From the NCBI RefSeq assembly GCF_040829825.1, contig NZ_JBFOLH010000002.1: 64,000 bases of DNA. One strand, 5' to 3'. The translations under genes were made by a program, and so were the position numbers. The notes beneath the pieces were generated by a model. The model did no database searches. It saw only the letters and a list, made by a program, of their open reading frames with translations, and was not told the origin of the DNA. This document shows, piece after piece, positions 17,018 through 24,984 of this stretch (within the stretch, counting starts at the first letter, position 1; every line of letters begins with the position of its first letter). The DNA is from Leadbetterella sp040829825 (GTDB lineage Bacteria; Bacteroidota; Bacteroidia; Cytophagales; Spirosomataceae).

Positions 17018-18265
17018 TTACGCTACCTCCTGTATGATCACCGCACCTACCGTAATGTTGGTTCTCGGGTCAATGATAATGGCCCGGGAGTTTTCCGGGA
17101 AATTACGGCGGGTATCAAAAACAATTTCGTCAGCGGCTTTGATCCGGACCTTCCCGATATCGTTCAGCCGGATTTCTTCACCGAACAGCTGTTCCTGGGT
17201 ATTTACATCGTATTTGTATTCTACCTCAGCTATTTTAATCCGGGATACTTTCGAATGGTTCTGCAGCAGGTAAACCTGGCCGGTATCCAGCGGCTTCTGG
17301 TCAAACCAGGCAATATCGGCTTCAAAGCTCCGTGCTGTTTCAGAAGGGTGAGAGGCCTGCACAATAAAGTCACCGCGCGAAATATCAACGTCATCGGCCA
17401 GGTGGAGAATAACCGACTGCCCGTTTTCTGCCGTTTCCAGGGGATTGCGGTCCAGTTCAATGCCCGAAACTGTGCTCCTTACCCCGCTGGGCAGAATGAT
17501 CACCTCATCGCCGGTACGGAGCCCTTCGCCAATCACCCGGCCGGCATAGCCGCGGTAATCGGGCAGGTCTTCCGACTGCGGCCGTACCACCCACTGCACG
17601 GGGAAACGCCAGCCCTGCGCCGGAGAAGAGGTTTCAATTTCCACATTTTCGAGGTACTCCAGCAGTCCCGGGCCGGTGTACCACGGCATCCTGACAGAGG
17701 GATACACAATATTGTCTCCCTTTAAGGCAGATACGGGGATGTAATCCACCTTTTCCAGCCGGAGCTTCTGAGCCAGCTGCGCGTAGTCGGCTTTGATATT
17801 CTCGAAAACTTCGCTACTGAAATCAACCATATCCATCTTATTCACGCATACCAATACCTGTTTCAGCGATAGCAGCGCGGCCAGGAACGAATGCCGTTTG
17901 GTTTGCTCGATCACCCCTTTCCGGGCATCGATAAGAATAATAATGAGGTCGGAGTTCGAGGCACCGGTCACCATGTTCCGGGTGTACTGGATGTGCCCCG
18001 GGGCATCGGCAATAATAAACTTCCGGCTTTCCGTCTGGAAATATTTATAGGCCACGTCAATGGTGATGCCCTGTTCGCGTTCGGCTTTCAGGCCGTCGGT
18101 CAGGATGGCCAGGTCTACCGTGCCGTCGTCGTTCTTACGGTTAGCCCTTTGGATGGCCTCCAGCTGGTCGTCCAGTATGGAGTTGGTATCGTACAGCAGC
18201 CGGCCGATCAGGGTGCTTTTCCCGTCATCGACAGATCCGGCGGTGATGAATTTTAATATCTGCAT
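17018..18265 (-). CDS. cysN: Sulfate adenylyltransferase subunit 1 (GTPase)
   Basis: A 415-residue GTPase subunit of ATP sulfurylase that drives formation of adenosine 5'-phosphosulfate (APS) from sulfate and ATP. It has G1 GSVDDGKSTL (about 10-19), G3 DAPGH, G4 NKMD and SALKG, followed by EF-Tu-like beta-barrel domains. At this length there is no fused APS kinase, unlike CysNC, and no cysC is in the window. That fits the APS-type reductase upstream. It follows cysD after 116 nt containing an inverted repeat. Confidence 0.96.
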   Translation of the reverse strand: MQILKFITAGSVDDGKSTLIGRLLYDTNSILDDQLEAIQRANRKNDDGTVDLAILTDGLKAEREQGITIDVAYKYFQTESRKFIIADAPGHIQYTRNMVTGASNSDLIIILIDARKGVIEQTKRHSFLAALLSLKQVLVCVNKMDMVDFSSEVFENIKADYAQLAQKLRLEKVDYIPVSALKGDNIVYPSVRMPWYTGPGLLEYLENVEIETSSPAQGWRFPVQWVVRPQSEDLPDYRGYAGRVIGEGLRTGDEVIILPSGVRSTVSGIELDRNPLETAENGQSVILHLADDVDISRGDFIVQASHPSETARSFEADIAWFDQKPLDTGQVYLLQNHSKVSRIKIAEVEYKYDVNTQEQLFGEEIRLNDIGKVRIKAADEIVFDTRRNFPENSRAIIIDPRTNITVGAVIIQEVA

Positions 18266-18290
18266 AAAAGTTTTTTAGTTTTGAGAAAAT

Positions 18291-18366
18291 AGTTAAAAAC
18301 TAAAAGTTAAAAGTTTCGGAATCATTCCTTTATATACTTATGTACCTTAATTTTTAGTTTTTAACT
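18291..18366. repeat. AT-rich 15-bp inverted repeat in the cysD-cysN gap
   Basis: AGTTAAAAACTAAAA (18291-18305) and TTTTAGTTTTTAACT (18352-18366) are perfect inverted copies separated by 46 nt. Both arms run into further AACTTTT-type repeats, so several pairings are possible. The element fills most of the space between two genes expected to be co-transcribed and may reduce cysN expression relative to cysD. Confidence 0.55.
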
Positions 18367-18381
18367 TTTAACTTTTCACTT

Positions 18382-19272
18382 TCAAAAGTATCCCTGTTTC
18401 TTCCGTTCCTCCATGGCCGCTTCCGAAACTTTATCGTCCATACGGGCGCCCCGTTCACTCACGGTAGAGGCCTTGATCTCGGCAATGATGTCGTCTAACG
18501 CTACCGCCACACTGTCTACGGCAGCCGTACAGGTCATGTCACCAACGGTACGGAAGCGAACCGACTTGAAATCGGTGATATCTTCGTGGTCTACCTGGAG
18601 AAAAGGAGCCGCCGCCATCCACTGGCCGTTACGCAGCACCACTTCTCTTTCGTGGCTGAAGTAAATGGAAGGAAGCGCAATGTTTTCCCGTTTGATATAG
18701 TTCCATACATCCAGCTCGGTCCAGTTGGAGATCGGGAATACCCGTACATTTTCACCCTTGTGGATCTTGCCGTTAAAGATGTTCCAGAGCTCCGGCCGCT
18801 GGCGTTTGGGATCCCACTGGCCAAATTCGTCGCGAACCGAAAAGATCCGCTCTTTGGCGCGGGCTTTTTCTTCGTCTCTGCGGGCACCGCCAATGCAGGC
18901 GTCAAAACCGTACTTCTCAATGGTATCCAGAAGGGTAACCGTTTGCAGGGTATTGCGGCTGGCATTTTTTCCTTTCTGCTCTACGGCTTTTCCCTGGTTA
19001 ATGCTTTCCTGCACATAGCCCACAATCAGCTTTTCACCGGTATTTTCAATCAGCCAGTCGCGGTACTGAATGGTTTCCGGGAAATTGTGCCCGGTATCAA
19101 TATGTACCAGGGGAAAAGGAAATTTACCCGGACGAAACGCCTTTTGGGCCAGGTGTACCAGGGTGATCGAGTCTTTCCCCCCGGAGAACAGCAGGGCCGG
19201 CTTTTCAAATTGGCCTGCCACCTCCCGCAGAATATAAATGGCCTCAGCTTCCAAATGATCTAAATAATCCAT
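18382..19272 (-). CDS. cysD: Sulfate adenylyltransferase subunit 2
   Basis: A 296-residue PP-loop subunit that catalyses adenylyl transfer to sulfate, with CysN supplying GTP energy. The PP-loop SGGKDSITLVHLA lies near residue 31. FPLVHIDTGHNFPE, GGARRDEEKARAKERIFS and NWTELDVWNYI are family hallmarks. The ATG at 19272 was chosen because it begins MDYLDHLEAEAIYI and falls just after the cysH stop; a GTG at 19299 would add nine residues and overlap cysH. Confidence 0.95.
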   Translation of the reverse strand: MDYLDHLEAEAIYILREVAGQFEKPALLFSGGKDSITLVHLAQKAFRPGKFPFPLVHIDTGHNFPETIQYRDWLIENTGEKLIVGYVQESINQGKAVEQKGKNASRNTLQTVTLLDTIEKYGFDACIGGARRDEEKARAKERIFSVRDEFGQWDPKRQRPELWNIFNGKIHKGENVRVFPISNWTELDVWNYIKRENIALPSIYFSHEREVVLRNGQWMAAAPFLQVDHEDITDFKSVRFRTVGDMTCTAAVDSVAVALDDIIAEIKASTVSERGARMDDKVSEAAMEERKKQGYF

Positions 19273-19273
19273 C

Positions 19274-19972
19274 CTAATTTGTTGTTCTATGTAAACCACA
19301 TTCTTTTTTGCTCTTGTCCTCCCACCACCATCGTCCGGCCCTGAAGTCTTCGCCGGGTTGAATGGCCCGGGTGCAGGGCTGGCATCCGATGCTCGGAAAA
19401 CCTTTGTCGTGCAGAGAGTTGTAAGGAATATGATTCTGTTTTAAAAAATCTTCCACGTCTGCCAGGGTCCAGTAGAAAAGCGGATGAATCTTGACAATCC
19501 GGTTTGCCTCATCCCATTCCACACGGGTCATGTCTTCGCGGTTAGCCGATTGGTCAGCCCGGATGCCCGTGATCCATACCTTGTAGCCCTGTATAGCCCG
19601 CTTAAGCGGTTCAATCTTGCGGATAAAGCAGCATTCTTTGCGGTCTTCCACACTGTTATAAAAGCTGGAAGGCCCCTTTTCGGAGACCATTTTCTCTACG
19701 GCCCCGGTATCCGGGTAATAGGCCTTGATGGGCAGCCCGTATTTTTCCAGTGTACGGTTCCAGACTTTGTACGTTTCAGGAAAGAGGCGGCCGGTTTCCA
19801 GGGTGAAAATATCAATTTCAGCACCCGCTTCTTCCAGCAGGTGCGTGATCACCTGGTCTTCTATGCCGAATGAAGTTGAAAACACCGCTTCCCGGCCAAA
19901 GTTTTGGGTAATGTACCGGATAACCGCCGCTGCGTCCAGTCCTTCCGTATTTTTTTTAATCTGCTCTGTCAT
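19274..19972 (-). CDS. cysH: Assimilatory adenylyl-sulfate (APS) reductase
   Basis: A 232-residue reductase that converts activated sulfate to sulfite using thioredoxin. It has the paired cysteines of the APS-type iron-sulfur form, CC at 114-115 and CQPC at 197-200, as well as the catalytic Cys in KKECGLH near the C-terminus. This predicts a [4Fe-4S] enzyme using APS directly rather than PAPS, consistent with the lack of an APS kinase. The ATG at 19972 overlaps the upstream siroheme gene by 17 nt; another ATG at 19996 would add eight residues. Confidence 0.94.
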   Translation of the reverse strand: MTEQIKKNTEGLDAAAVIRYITQNFGREAVFSTSFGIEDQVITHLLEEAGAEIDIFTLETGRLFPETYKVWNRTLEKYGLPIKAYYPDTGAVEKMVSEKGPSSFYNSVEDRKECCFIRKIEPLKRAIQGYKVWITGIRADQSANREDMTRVEWDEANRIVKIHPLFYWTLADVEDFLKQNHIPYNSLHDKGFPSIGCQPCTRAIQPGEDFRAGRWWWEDKSKKECGLHRTTN

Positions 19973-20537
19973 GAATAAAACCGCGGGTATGCGCATTCAG
20001 CGTTTCTACCTTTTCCTTAAAATCGCCTTTCAACCGGTTCCGATATTCGTGCATCAATTGCAAAGTCTCATCAATTTCTTCCGGCACAATGTCGTTAAAA
20101 AACTCTTTCAGCCGTTTGGCCATGGTAGGCGACTTCCCGTTGGTTGATATACCCAGCTTCAGGCTTCCCTTTTGTACTACAGCCCCCAGGTAAAAGTCGC
20201 ACAATGCCGGCTTATCGGCCACATTCAGGAGAATATGTCTTTCTCTTGCAAAGGTACGGATTCTCTCATTCAGCCCCGCATTATTGGTGGCTAAAATCAC
20301 CAGGTCTTTGTGATCCAGGTCGCTTTCCTCAAACTCCTTCCGCAATAGGCTGACCGTACTATGCTGCGCTATAAACGCCCGGGTTTCTTCTTCAATTTCC
20401 CGGGCCACCACATCCACCCTGGCCCGGGGCGAATTTTTCAGGATGGCCTGGAGCTTTTCCAGTCCTACCGGGCCGGCACCCACCAGCAGGGTCCGGATCT
20501 CGTGCATTTTCAGGAATATGGGGAACAGCTCATTCAT
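19956..20537 (-). CDS. Precorrin-2 dehydrogenase / sirohydrochlorin ferrochelatase (Met8-like)
   Basis: A 193-residue protein matching the N-terminal half of CysG or yeast Met8. It should oxidise precorrin-2 with NAD and insert iron to make sirohaem. The Rossmann motif is LLVGAGPVGLEK (about 17-28), followed by DLVILATNN, NVADKPALCDFYLGAVV and GISTNGKSPTMAKRLKEF. It overlaps cobA by 8 nt and cysH by 17 nt, so the three are tightly coupled. Together with CobA it makes the cofactor for the sulfite reductase at the head of the operon. Confidence 0.92.
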   Translation of the reverse strand: MNELFPIFLKMHEIRTLLVGAGPVGLEKLQAILKNSPRARVDVVAREIEEETRAFIAQHSTVSLLRKEFEESDLDHKDLVILATNNAGLNERIRTFARERHILLNVADKPALCDFYLGAVVQKGSLKLGISTNGKSPTMAKRLKEFFNDIVPEEIDETLQLMHEYRNRLKGDFKEKVETLNAHTRGFIHDRAD

Positions 20538-21324
20538 GCGTATATATGCCCGGTACTTCGTGTTGAGTACTTAATTCGGTGTTTAGGTTGCTGACCAGCG
20601 CGTTGAACTCGCGGTGCCTGGACACTACTTCTCCCAGGATGATGATGGCTGGTACTCCCAGCAGGTTGTTTTCCGCCTGTTCCTCAATGGTGTCTACGGT
20701 GCCCAGCGCTATTCTTTCGTTGGGCAGTGAACCGTTCTGGATCAGGGCAATGGGCAGATCTCCCTTACCGTGCGCACGGTATAGCTCCGCAATCTGGTTC
20801 AGCCTGGCAAAACCCATCAAAACCACTACGGTGGCATTGGTTTTTACCGCAGAATATAGGTCTTCTGACAGGTGTCCTTCTTTGGTAGAGCCGGTGATCA
20901 CCCAGAAGCTTTCGCTGATGCCCCGGTAGGTCAGCGGGATCTGCTGCAAAGCGGTAAGCCCGGTAGACGAGGAAATACCGGGTACAACGGCCGTTTCAAT
21001 GCCGTGCCCGCGTACAAAATCGATTTCTTCCCCGCCACGGCCGAAAACAAAAGGGTCGCCGCCTTTCAGCCTGACCACGTGGCCGTGTGTAAGGGCATAA
21101 TCCACCATCAGTTGGTTAATATTCTCCTGTTTGATAGAAAGCCGCTCGGCACGTTTTCCCACATATATTTTTACACACATAGGTTTTGCATATTCCAGGA
21201 GGTCCTCATTGACCAAGGCGTCGTACAAGATTACATCCGCCTCGCGGATGGCTTTGATCCCTTTCAGGGTGATCAGATCCGGATCTCCGGGTCCTGCGCC
21301 TACTAGTGTTACGTACGGTTTCAT
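20530..21324 (-). CDS. cobA: Uroporphyrinogen-III C-methyltransferase
   Basis: A 264-residue SAM-dependent methyltransferase that makes precorrin-2, the first step from uroporphyrinogen III to sirohaem. It contains GAGPGDPDLITLKG (about 9-22), YVGKRAERLSIKQ, VRLKGGDPFVFGRGGEE and VPGISSSTGL. It lies between the sulfite reductase gene and the Met8-like gene. The 358-nt gap to the reductase contains only repeats, so cobA may be cut off from, or differently expressed than, the first gene. Confidence 0.95.
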   Translation of the reverse strand: MKPYVTLVGAGPGDPDLITLKGIKAIREADVILYDALVNEDLLEYAKPMCVKIYVGKRAERLSIKQENINQLMVDYALTHGHVVRLKGGDPFVFGRGGEEIDFVRGHGIETAVVPGISSSTGLTALQQIPLTYRGISESFWVITGSTKEGHLSEDLYSAVKTNATVVVLMGFARLNQIAELYRAHGKGDLPIALIQNGSLPNERIALGTVDTIEEQAENNLLGVPAIIILGEVVSRHREFNALVSNLNTELSTQHEVPGIYTHE

Positions 21325-21335
21325 ATTTTTGTTTT

Positions 21336-21474
21336 CCCGGATTGTAGCCGGGATGTTTGTCTGCTTTTTCCCCGGATTGCATCCGGGGTTATGTATGTTG
21401 GACTCCTACGGAGTTGTTTGCCTGCTTTTCCCCGGATTGCATCCGGGGTTATGTATGTTGGACTCCTACGGAGT
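21336..21474. repeat. REP-like bipartite palindromes, 60-bp direct duplication
   Basis: Two adjacent, nearly identical 60-bp units (21361-21420 and 21421-21480) each carry palindrome A, CCCCGGATTGCATCCGGGG (21370-21388; 21430-21448), a 13-nt spacer and palindrome B, ACTCCTACGGAGT (21402-21414; 21462-21474). A degenerate A copy precedes them (21336-21354). The same A+B arrangement occurs beside the transposase at about 38.8 kb, suggesting one mobile family. Confidence 0.85.
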
Positions 21475-21513
21475 CTGGTATGCGTTAATTTGCAGGAAAC
21501 CTGCCTGGTATTT

Positions 21514-21696
21514 ACTCAAAACTCTCCACTCAAAACTCTCTACTCGGAACTCTCTACTCGGAACTCCCCACTCAAAACTCTCTACTCGGAACTATTCACT
21601 CGGAACTATTCACTCGGAACTCTCTACTCGGAACTCTCTACTCAAAACTCTCTACTCAAAACTCTCTACTCGGAACTCTCTACTAACTATTCACTA
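21514..21696. repeat. 14-bp tandem array, about 12 units
   Basis: Twelve head-to-tail 14-bp units from 21514 to 21681 fit ACTCRRAACTCTCT, where RR is AA or GG and a few units end TATTC, CTCC or CCCC. A broken 13th unit follows. The last unit overlaps the stop codon of the sulfite reductase gene (21683-21685). The array lies between the reductase and cobA on the transcribed strand. It contains no coding sequence. Confidence 0.9.
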
Positions 21697-23788
21697 CCCG
21701 TATCTCCTCCCGCTTTTCGGCTGCCTCCAGGTGAAATGCCGTGGCCTGCAGCAGGAAAACCTCCGCAAATTCTTTGGAAGGTTCGTATTTATTGATCTGC
21801 AGAACCCGGTCGCTGAAATTGACAGGGAATGAAAAGGTGCCGTCTTCCACAAAGTGTTTGTCAAACTCCTGGATCACCATGATCTGGGTACGGGTACTGA
21901 TGCCTTTGTCGAGCAGCAGCGCCTTGGCGGTCCAGAGAAACGTGTTATACGAATGATAAATGGAATCGGCGTATAAGCCTTTATCCAGTGCCTCCCGGGC
22001 CCAATCCAGCTTTTCTTCGGCTTCAATGAGCAGGGTGGCCACCAGGTCAATGATCACGCCGGCGCATTCTCCCACCCCGATAGCCGTGGCGTACGTTCCT
22101 TCATGGCCCCAGTCAATATATTCATCTTCGGTGAGGTTGGAGGTATCGGCCAGGGGCTTCAGCAGCTGATAGAAATGGTCTTTGGTGCGGCGGTCGTAAT
22201 AATCGTGAAAGCTCTCATCGGTTACCTTGTTCAGCTTGTAATCCTGCAGGATATAATCTACTACCTGCAGCACCCGTTTTGTGGGTACTTTGGTGATGCG
22301 CTCGGCCACGCGGCCTACCCCGTTACCCACGGTGCCTCCGCCCAGCATAACCTGTGCGGCAGGAATCACTTTCCCGTCTACTTTGCTTGAGCTGCCGTGG
22401 AAGCCGATATGCGCTAGGCCGTGCTGTCCGCAGGAGTTCATACAGCCCGAGATCTTGATCTTAAGGTCGGTTTCCGTAACAAAATCAGAATGGAACTCGT
22501 AGATGTACTGTTCCAGCACCCGTGCCATTTCGGTAGAGTTGGAAATGCCGAGGTTGCAGGTATCCGTACCGGGACAGGTGGTAACATCGGCCGTACTGTT
22601 GTGGCCGGGCCGGGCAAAGCCCAATTCGGCCAGCAGGTTATAAATGTGGGGAAGTGATTCTTCCCGGGCATATTTAAACAGCAGGTTCTGGTCCTGGGTG
22701 ATCCGGATATCGTCAGCAATATGCCGGCGTACTCCGGCTACCAGCTTTCGGGCCTTATCGGTCGGGATATCGCCGGTCAGCACTTTTACATACACCCCGA
22801 AATATCCTTTCTGCTTCTGTTCAAATACATTGGTTCTCCTCCAGAGGGCGTAGGCCCCGGCATCGACCGGTGCTGCCGGCTCCACAGGCTCTGAAGGAGG
22901 TTCGGGTTGGCTTATTTTATCGGTGTTAAAATGAAAGACCTTGTTCTTTACCGCTGTTTTTTCCTCTTCTATAAGGCGGAGAACTTCTTCAAGGCCTTTA
23001 CCCTGGATCAGGTATTTGAAACGGGCTTTGTTCCGGTTTGTTCGCTCGCCATAACGGTCAAACACCCGGATGCCCGCTTCCACTAAAGGGATGATCTCTT
23101 CTTCCGCCAGGAAATCAAAGACCTCGTAGGCCAGCATAGGCTGTGCGCCCAGTCCGCCGCCCATCATCACTTTAAAGCCGCGTTTTTCACGGCCGTTTAT
23201 GTGTTTTATTTTAGGGATAAATCCGAAATCGTTTCCATACGAAAAGGCAGTGTCTTTTTCGCTGGAAGAAAAAGCAATTTTAAACTTTCTCCCCATTTCC
23301 GCGCATATGGGGTTGCGTACAAAATATTCAAAAGTGGTTTGGGCATACGATGAAACATCAAACGGCTCATCGGGATCAATGCCGGCGGCAGGCGAGGCGG
23401 TGACATTCCTGACCGTATTTCCACAGGCTTCGCGGAGGGTCATGTCGTCTTCGGCCAGCCGGGCCCAGAGTTCGGGGGTCCTGTCGAGGCTCACATAGTG
23501 GATCTGGATGTCCTGGCGGGTGGTCAGGTGCAGGTTCCGGCTGGCATACTCGTCAGAAATATCGGCAATTTTCAGAACCTGGTTAAATGTAATTCTGCCA
23601 AAAGGCAGCTTGATGCGCACCATCTGAACACCGGGCTGACGCTGCCCGTATATTCCGCGGGCCAGTCGCAGGGAACGGAATTTCTCATCAGGCATCTTTC
23701 CTCCCCGGAATTCCCTGATCTTTCTTTCCAGCTCGATGATTTCCCGTTCCACAACGGGGTTTTCTAGTTCGGTACGGAAACTCTGCAT
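21683..23788 (-). CDS. Sirohaem nitrite/sulfite reductase fused to C-terminal HEPN domain
   Basis: A 701-residue ferredoxin-type reductase, about 150 residues longer than usual. Residues 1 to about 560 hold two ferredoxin-like/sirohaem halves; the [4Fe-4S]-sirohaem ligands are Cys405, Cys411, Cys449 and Cys453 (TCPGTDTC and GCMNSC). Residues about 580-690 are helical and resemble a HEPN domain (AEEKLDWAREALDKGLYADSIYHSYNTFLWTAKALLLDKG). Linkage to cysH, cysD, cysN and sirohaem genes makes sulfite the probable substrate. The HEPN part lacks an obvious R-x4-6-H nuclease motif. The gene begins the operon, with a palindromic site at -80 to -112. Confidence 0.9.
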   Translation of the reverse strand: MQSFRTELENPVVEREIIELERKIREFRGGKMPDEKFRSLRLARGIYGQRQPGVQMVRIKLPFGRITFNQVLKIADISDEYASRNLHLTTRQDIQIHYVSLDRTPELWARLAEDDMTLREACGNTVRNVTASPAAGIDPDEPFDVSSYAQTTFEYFVRNPICAEMGRKFKIAFSSSEKDTAFSYGNDFGFIPKIKHINGREKRGFKVMMGGGLGAQPMLAYEVFDFLAEEEIIPLVEAGIRVFDRYGERTNRNKARFKYLIQGKGLEEVLRLIEEEKTAVKNKVFHFNTDKISQPEPPSEPVEPAAPVDAGAYALWRRTNVFEQKQKGYFGVYVKVLTGDIPTDKARKLVAGVRRHIADDIRITQDQNLLFKYAREESLPHIYNLLAELGFARPGHNSTADVTTCPGTDTCNLGISNSTEMARVLEQYIYEFHSDFVTETDLKIKISGCMNSCGQHGLAHIGFHGSSSKVDGKVIPAAQVMLGGGTVGNGVGRVAERITKVPTKRVLQVVDYILQDYKLNKVTDESFHDYYDRRTKDHFYQLLKPLADTSNLTEDEYIDWGHEGTYATAIGVGECAGVIIDLVATLLIEAEEKLDWAREALDKGLYADSIYHSYNTFLWTAKALLLDKGISTRTQIMVIQEFDKHFVEDGTFSFPVNFSDRVLQINKYEPSKEFAEVFLLQATAFHLEAAEKREEIRVVNS

Positions 23789-23848
23789 CTTTTGTATTCA
23801 ATTAGTAAACTGACCCGGCCTTGCTGCCCAAAGGCAGGATTGAGCCAA

Positions 23849-23900
23849 CAAAAATAAATACAAAAATCTACTATACTAATATAGTCTATAGATTTAGTAG
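23849..23900 (-). promoter_or_regulatory. Candidate promoter with palindromic operator for the sulfite reductase operon
   Basis: On the minus strand TATTTTTG (23849-23856) fits the Bacteroidota -7 box TAnnTTTG, 60 nt before the start codon. About 25 nt upstream is ACTATA-ctaa-TATAGT (23870-23885). A wider pair, CTACTA (23868-23873) and TAGTAG (23895-23900), and the palindrome TCTATAGA (23885-23892) overlap it. The site is placed to act on the promoter. Similar sequence precedes the TauE/SafE gene. Confidence 0.5.
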
Positions 23901-24075
23901 GAAAATATAAGAGATACTTGGAAAAGTGAAAATTTCATACACCCGAAACGGTGTTCTACGGCGATTACCGGGTGAAAAATTATCTGCAGATAAGTTTTTC
24001 TCAAAAAAGTACCGGATACCCTTGCCTTTATTTTTTTCCGGTTTACCTTCGTTGACACTTAAATCGCATGGACTT

Positions 24076-24972
24076 ATGAAAACCCACATCTTTCAACTCT
24101 CTTTTTTGGTATTGTTCTACGTTATTTGTGCTGCACTTTTTATTTCCTGTAATGTTTTAAACAGTCAGACAGATGCCCGGTTATCCCCTGTTTCGTACCG
24201 GTTGGATGCCAACGAAAAAGCCAGGGTCTCCTATGAGGCAGAAACCGTAACCGTTACCCGGTACGACGGCGATATACCTGAACCGCTCAGGGAACAGTAT
24301 GCGCTCCGTTTAATACCCGCCATCAGCCGAAGCCGGGTTGAAGTAAGCATTGACAAAGCCGGGCAGACCCGCTGGGTCATTGAAGACGTGGAGCCCGGGC
24401 GGAAAATCCCCGACGGCAGGCACAATGTTCCGCCGGATCTTTCCCCGAAAGTGAAAAAAACGGTCATTCATGACCAACGGGCCGACTTTTACGATGCCGC
24501 CGGAAAGCTGATCAGAACCGGTCGGATGGATATGCCGGACATGACAGAGATCAACGGTTTTTTGAAATACGCCGGCAGCGGGGAAGAAGACATGGCGGAA
24601 AGAATAGCCAGGGCCCGGAAAAACGGGAGTCATATCCGCGAGCACTCCAACGGAAACCTCACGATACGAACCTGGAAAACGCTCACTGATTTTTACCGGC
24701 GGGACGGCTCCGGTCCTGCTGCGGAAGTGCCGCCCGAAAAAGTGGAGATCCGTGAGCTGGTAGATACAAAAAACAACCTGATTGTTGCCACGGCCCTGTA
24801 CAACCAGTCGGGTGAACCCCTGGAAGAAACCCGTTTGAAATACAGGGACGGCACCCGCGAGCTGCAGCATATCCACAGTGTTTCCACCGTTACCGACCGC
24901 AACCGGGTCAAAGTGAAGAATATCACGGACACCTATTTTGACTACCTTCATGTAATGATTTCTGACAACTAA
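24076..24972 (+). CDS. Unknown lipoprotein
   Basis: A 298-residue protein I do not recognise. The ATG at 24076 is preferred because it begins a lipoprotein signal (MKTHIFQLSF ... ALFISC, Cys25); the frame stays open upstream, but that part lacks signal features. The mature part is polar, with Arg/Glu-rich strands, e.g. KARVSYEAETVTVTRYDGD and TRWVIEDVEPGRKIPDG, and no catalytic motif I can name. It ends 12 nt before the alpha/beta hydrolase gene, so the two should be co-transcribed and may work together at the cell surface or in the periplasm. Confidence 0.75.
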   Translation: MKTHIFQLSFLVLFYVICAALFISCNVLNSQTDARLSPVSYRLDANEKARVSYEAETVTVTRYDGDIPEPLREQYALRLIPAISRSRVEVSIDKAGQTRWVIEDVEPGRKIPDGRHNVPPDLSPKVKKTVIHDQRADFYDAAGKLIRTGRMDMPDMTEINGFLKYAGSGEEDMAERIARARKNGSHIREHSNGNLTIRTWKTLTDFYRRDGSGPAAEVPPEKVEIRELVDTKNNLIVATALYNQSGEPLEETRLKYRDGTRELQHIHSVSTVTDRNRVKVKNITDTYFDYLHVMISDN

Positions 24973-24984
24973 AAATTCATCCAA

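Noticed and set aside
21514..21696. CRISPR-like or coding tandem repeat
   Set aside because: Fourteen-bp units have no spacers and do not keep a reading frame.
23926..24075. N-terminal extension of the unknown lipoprotein gene
   Set aside because: The extra 50 residues lack signal features, while the internal ATG at 24076 starts a good lipoprotein signal.
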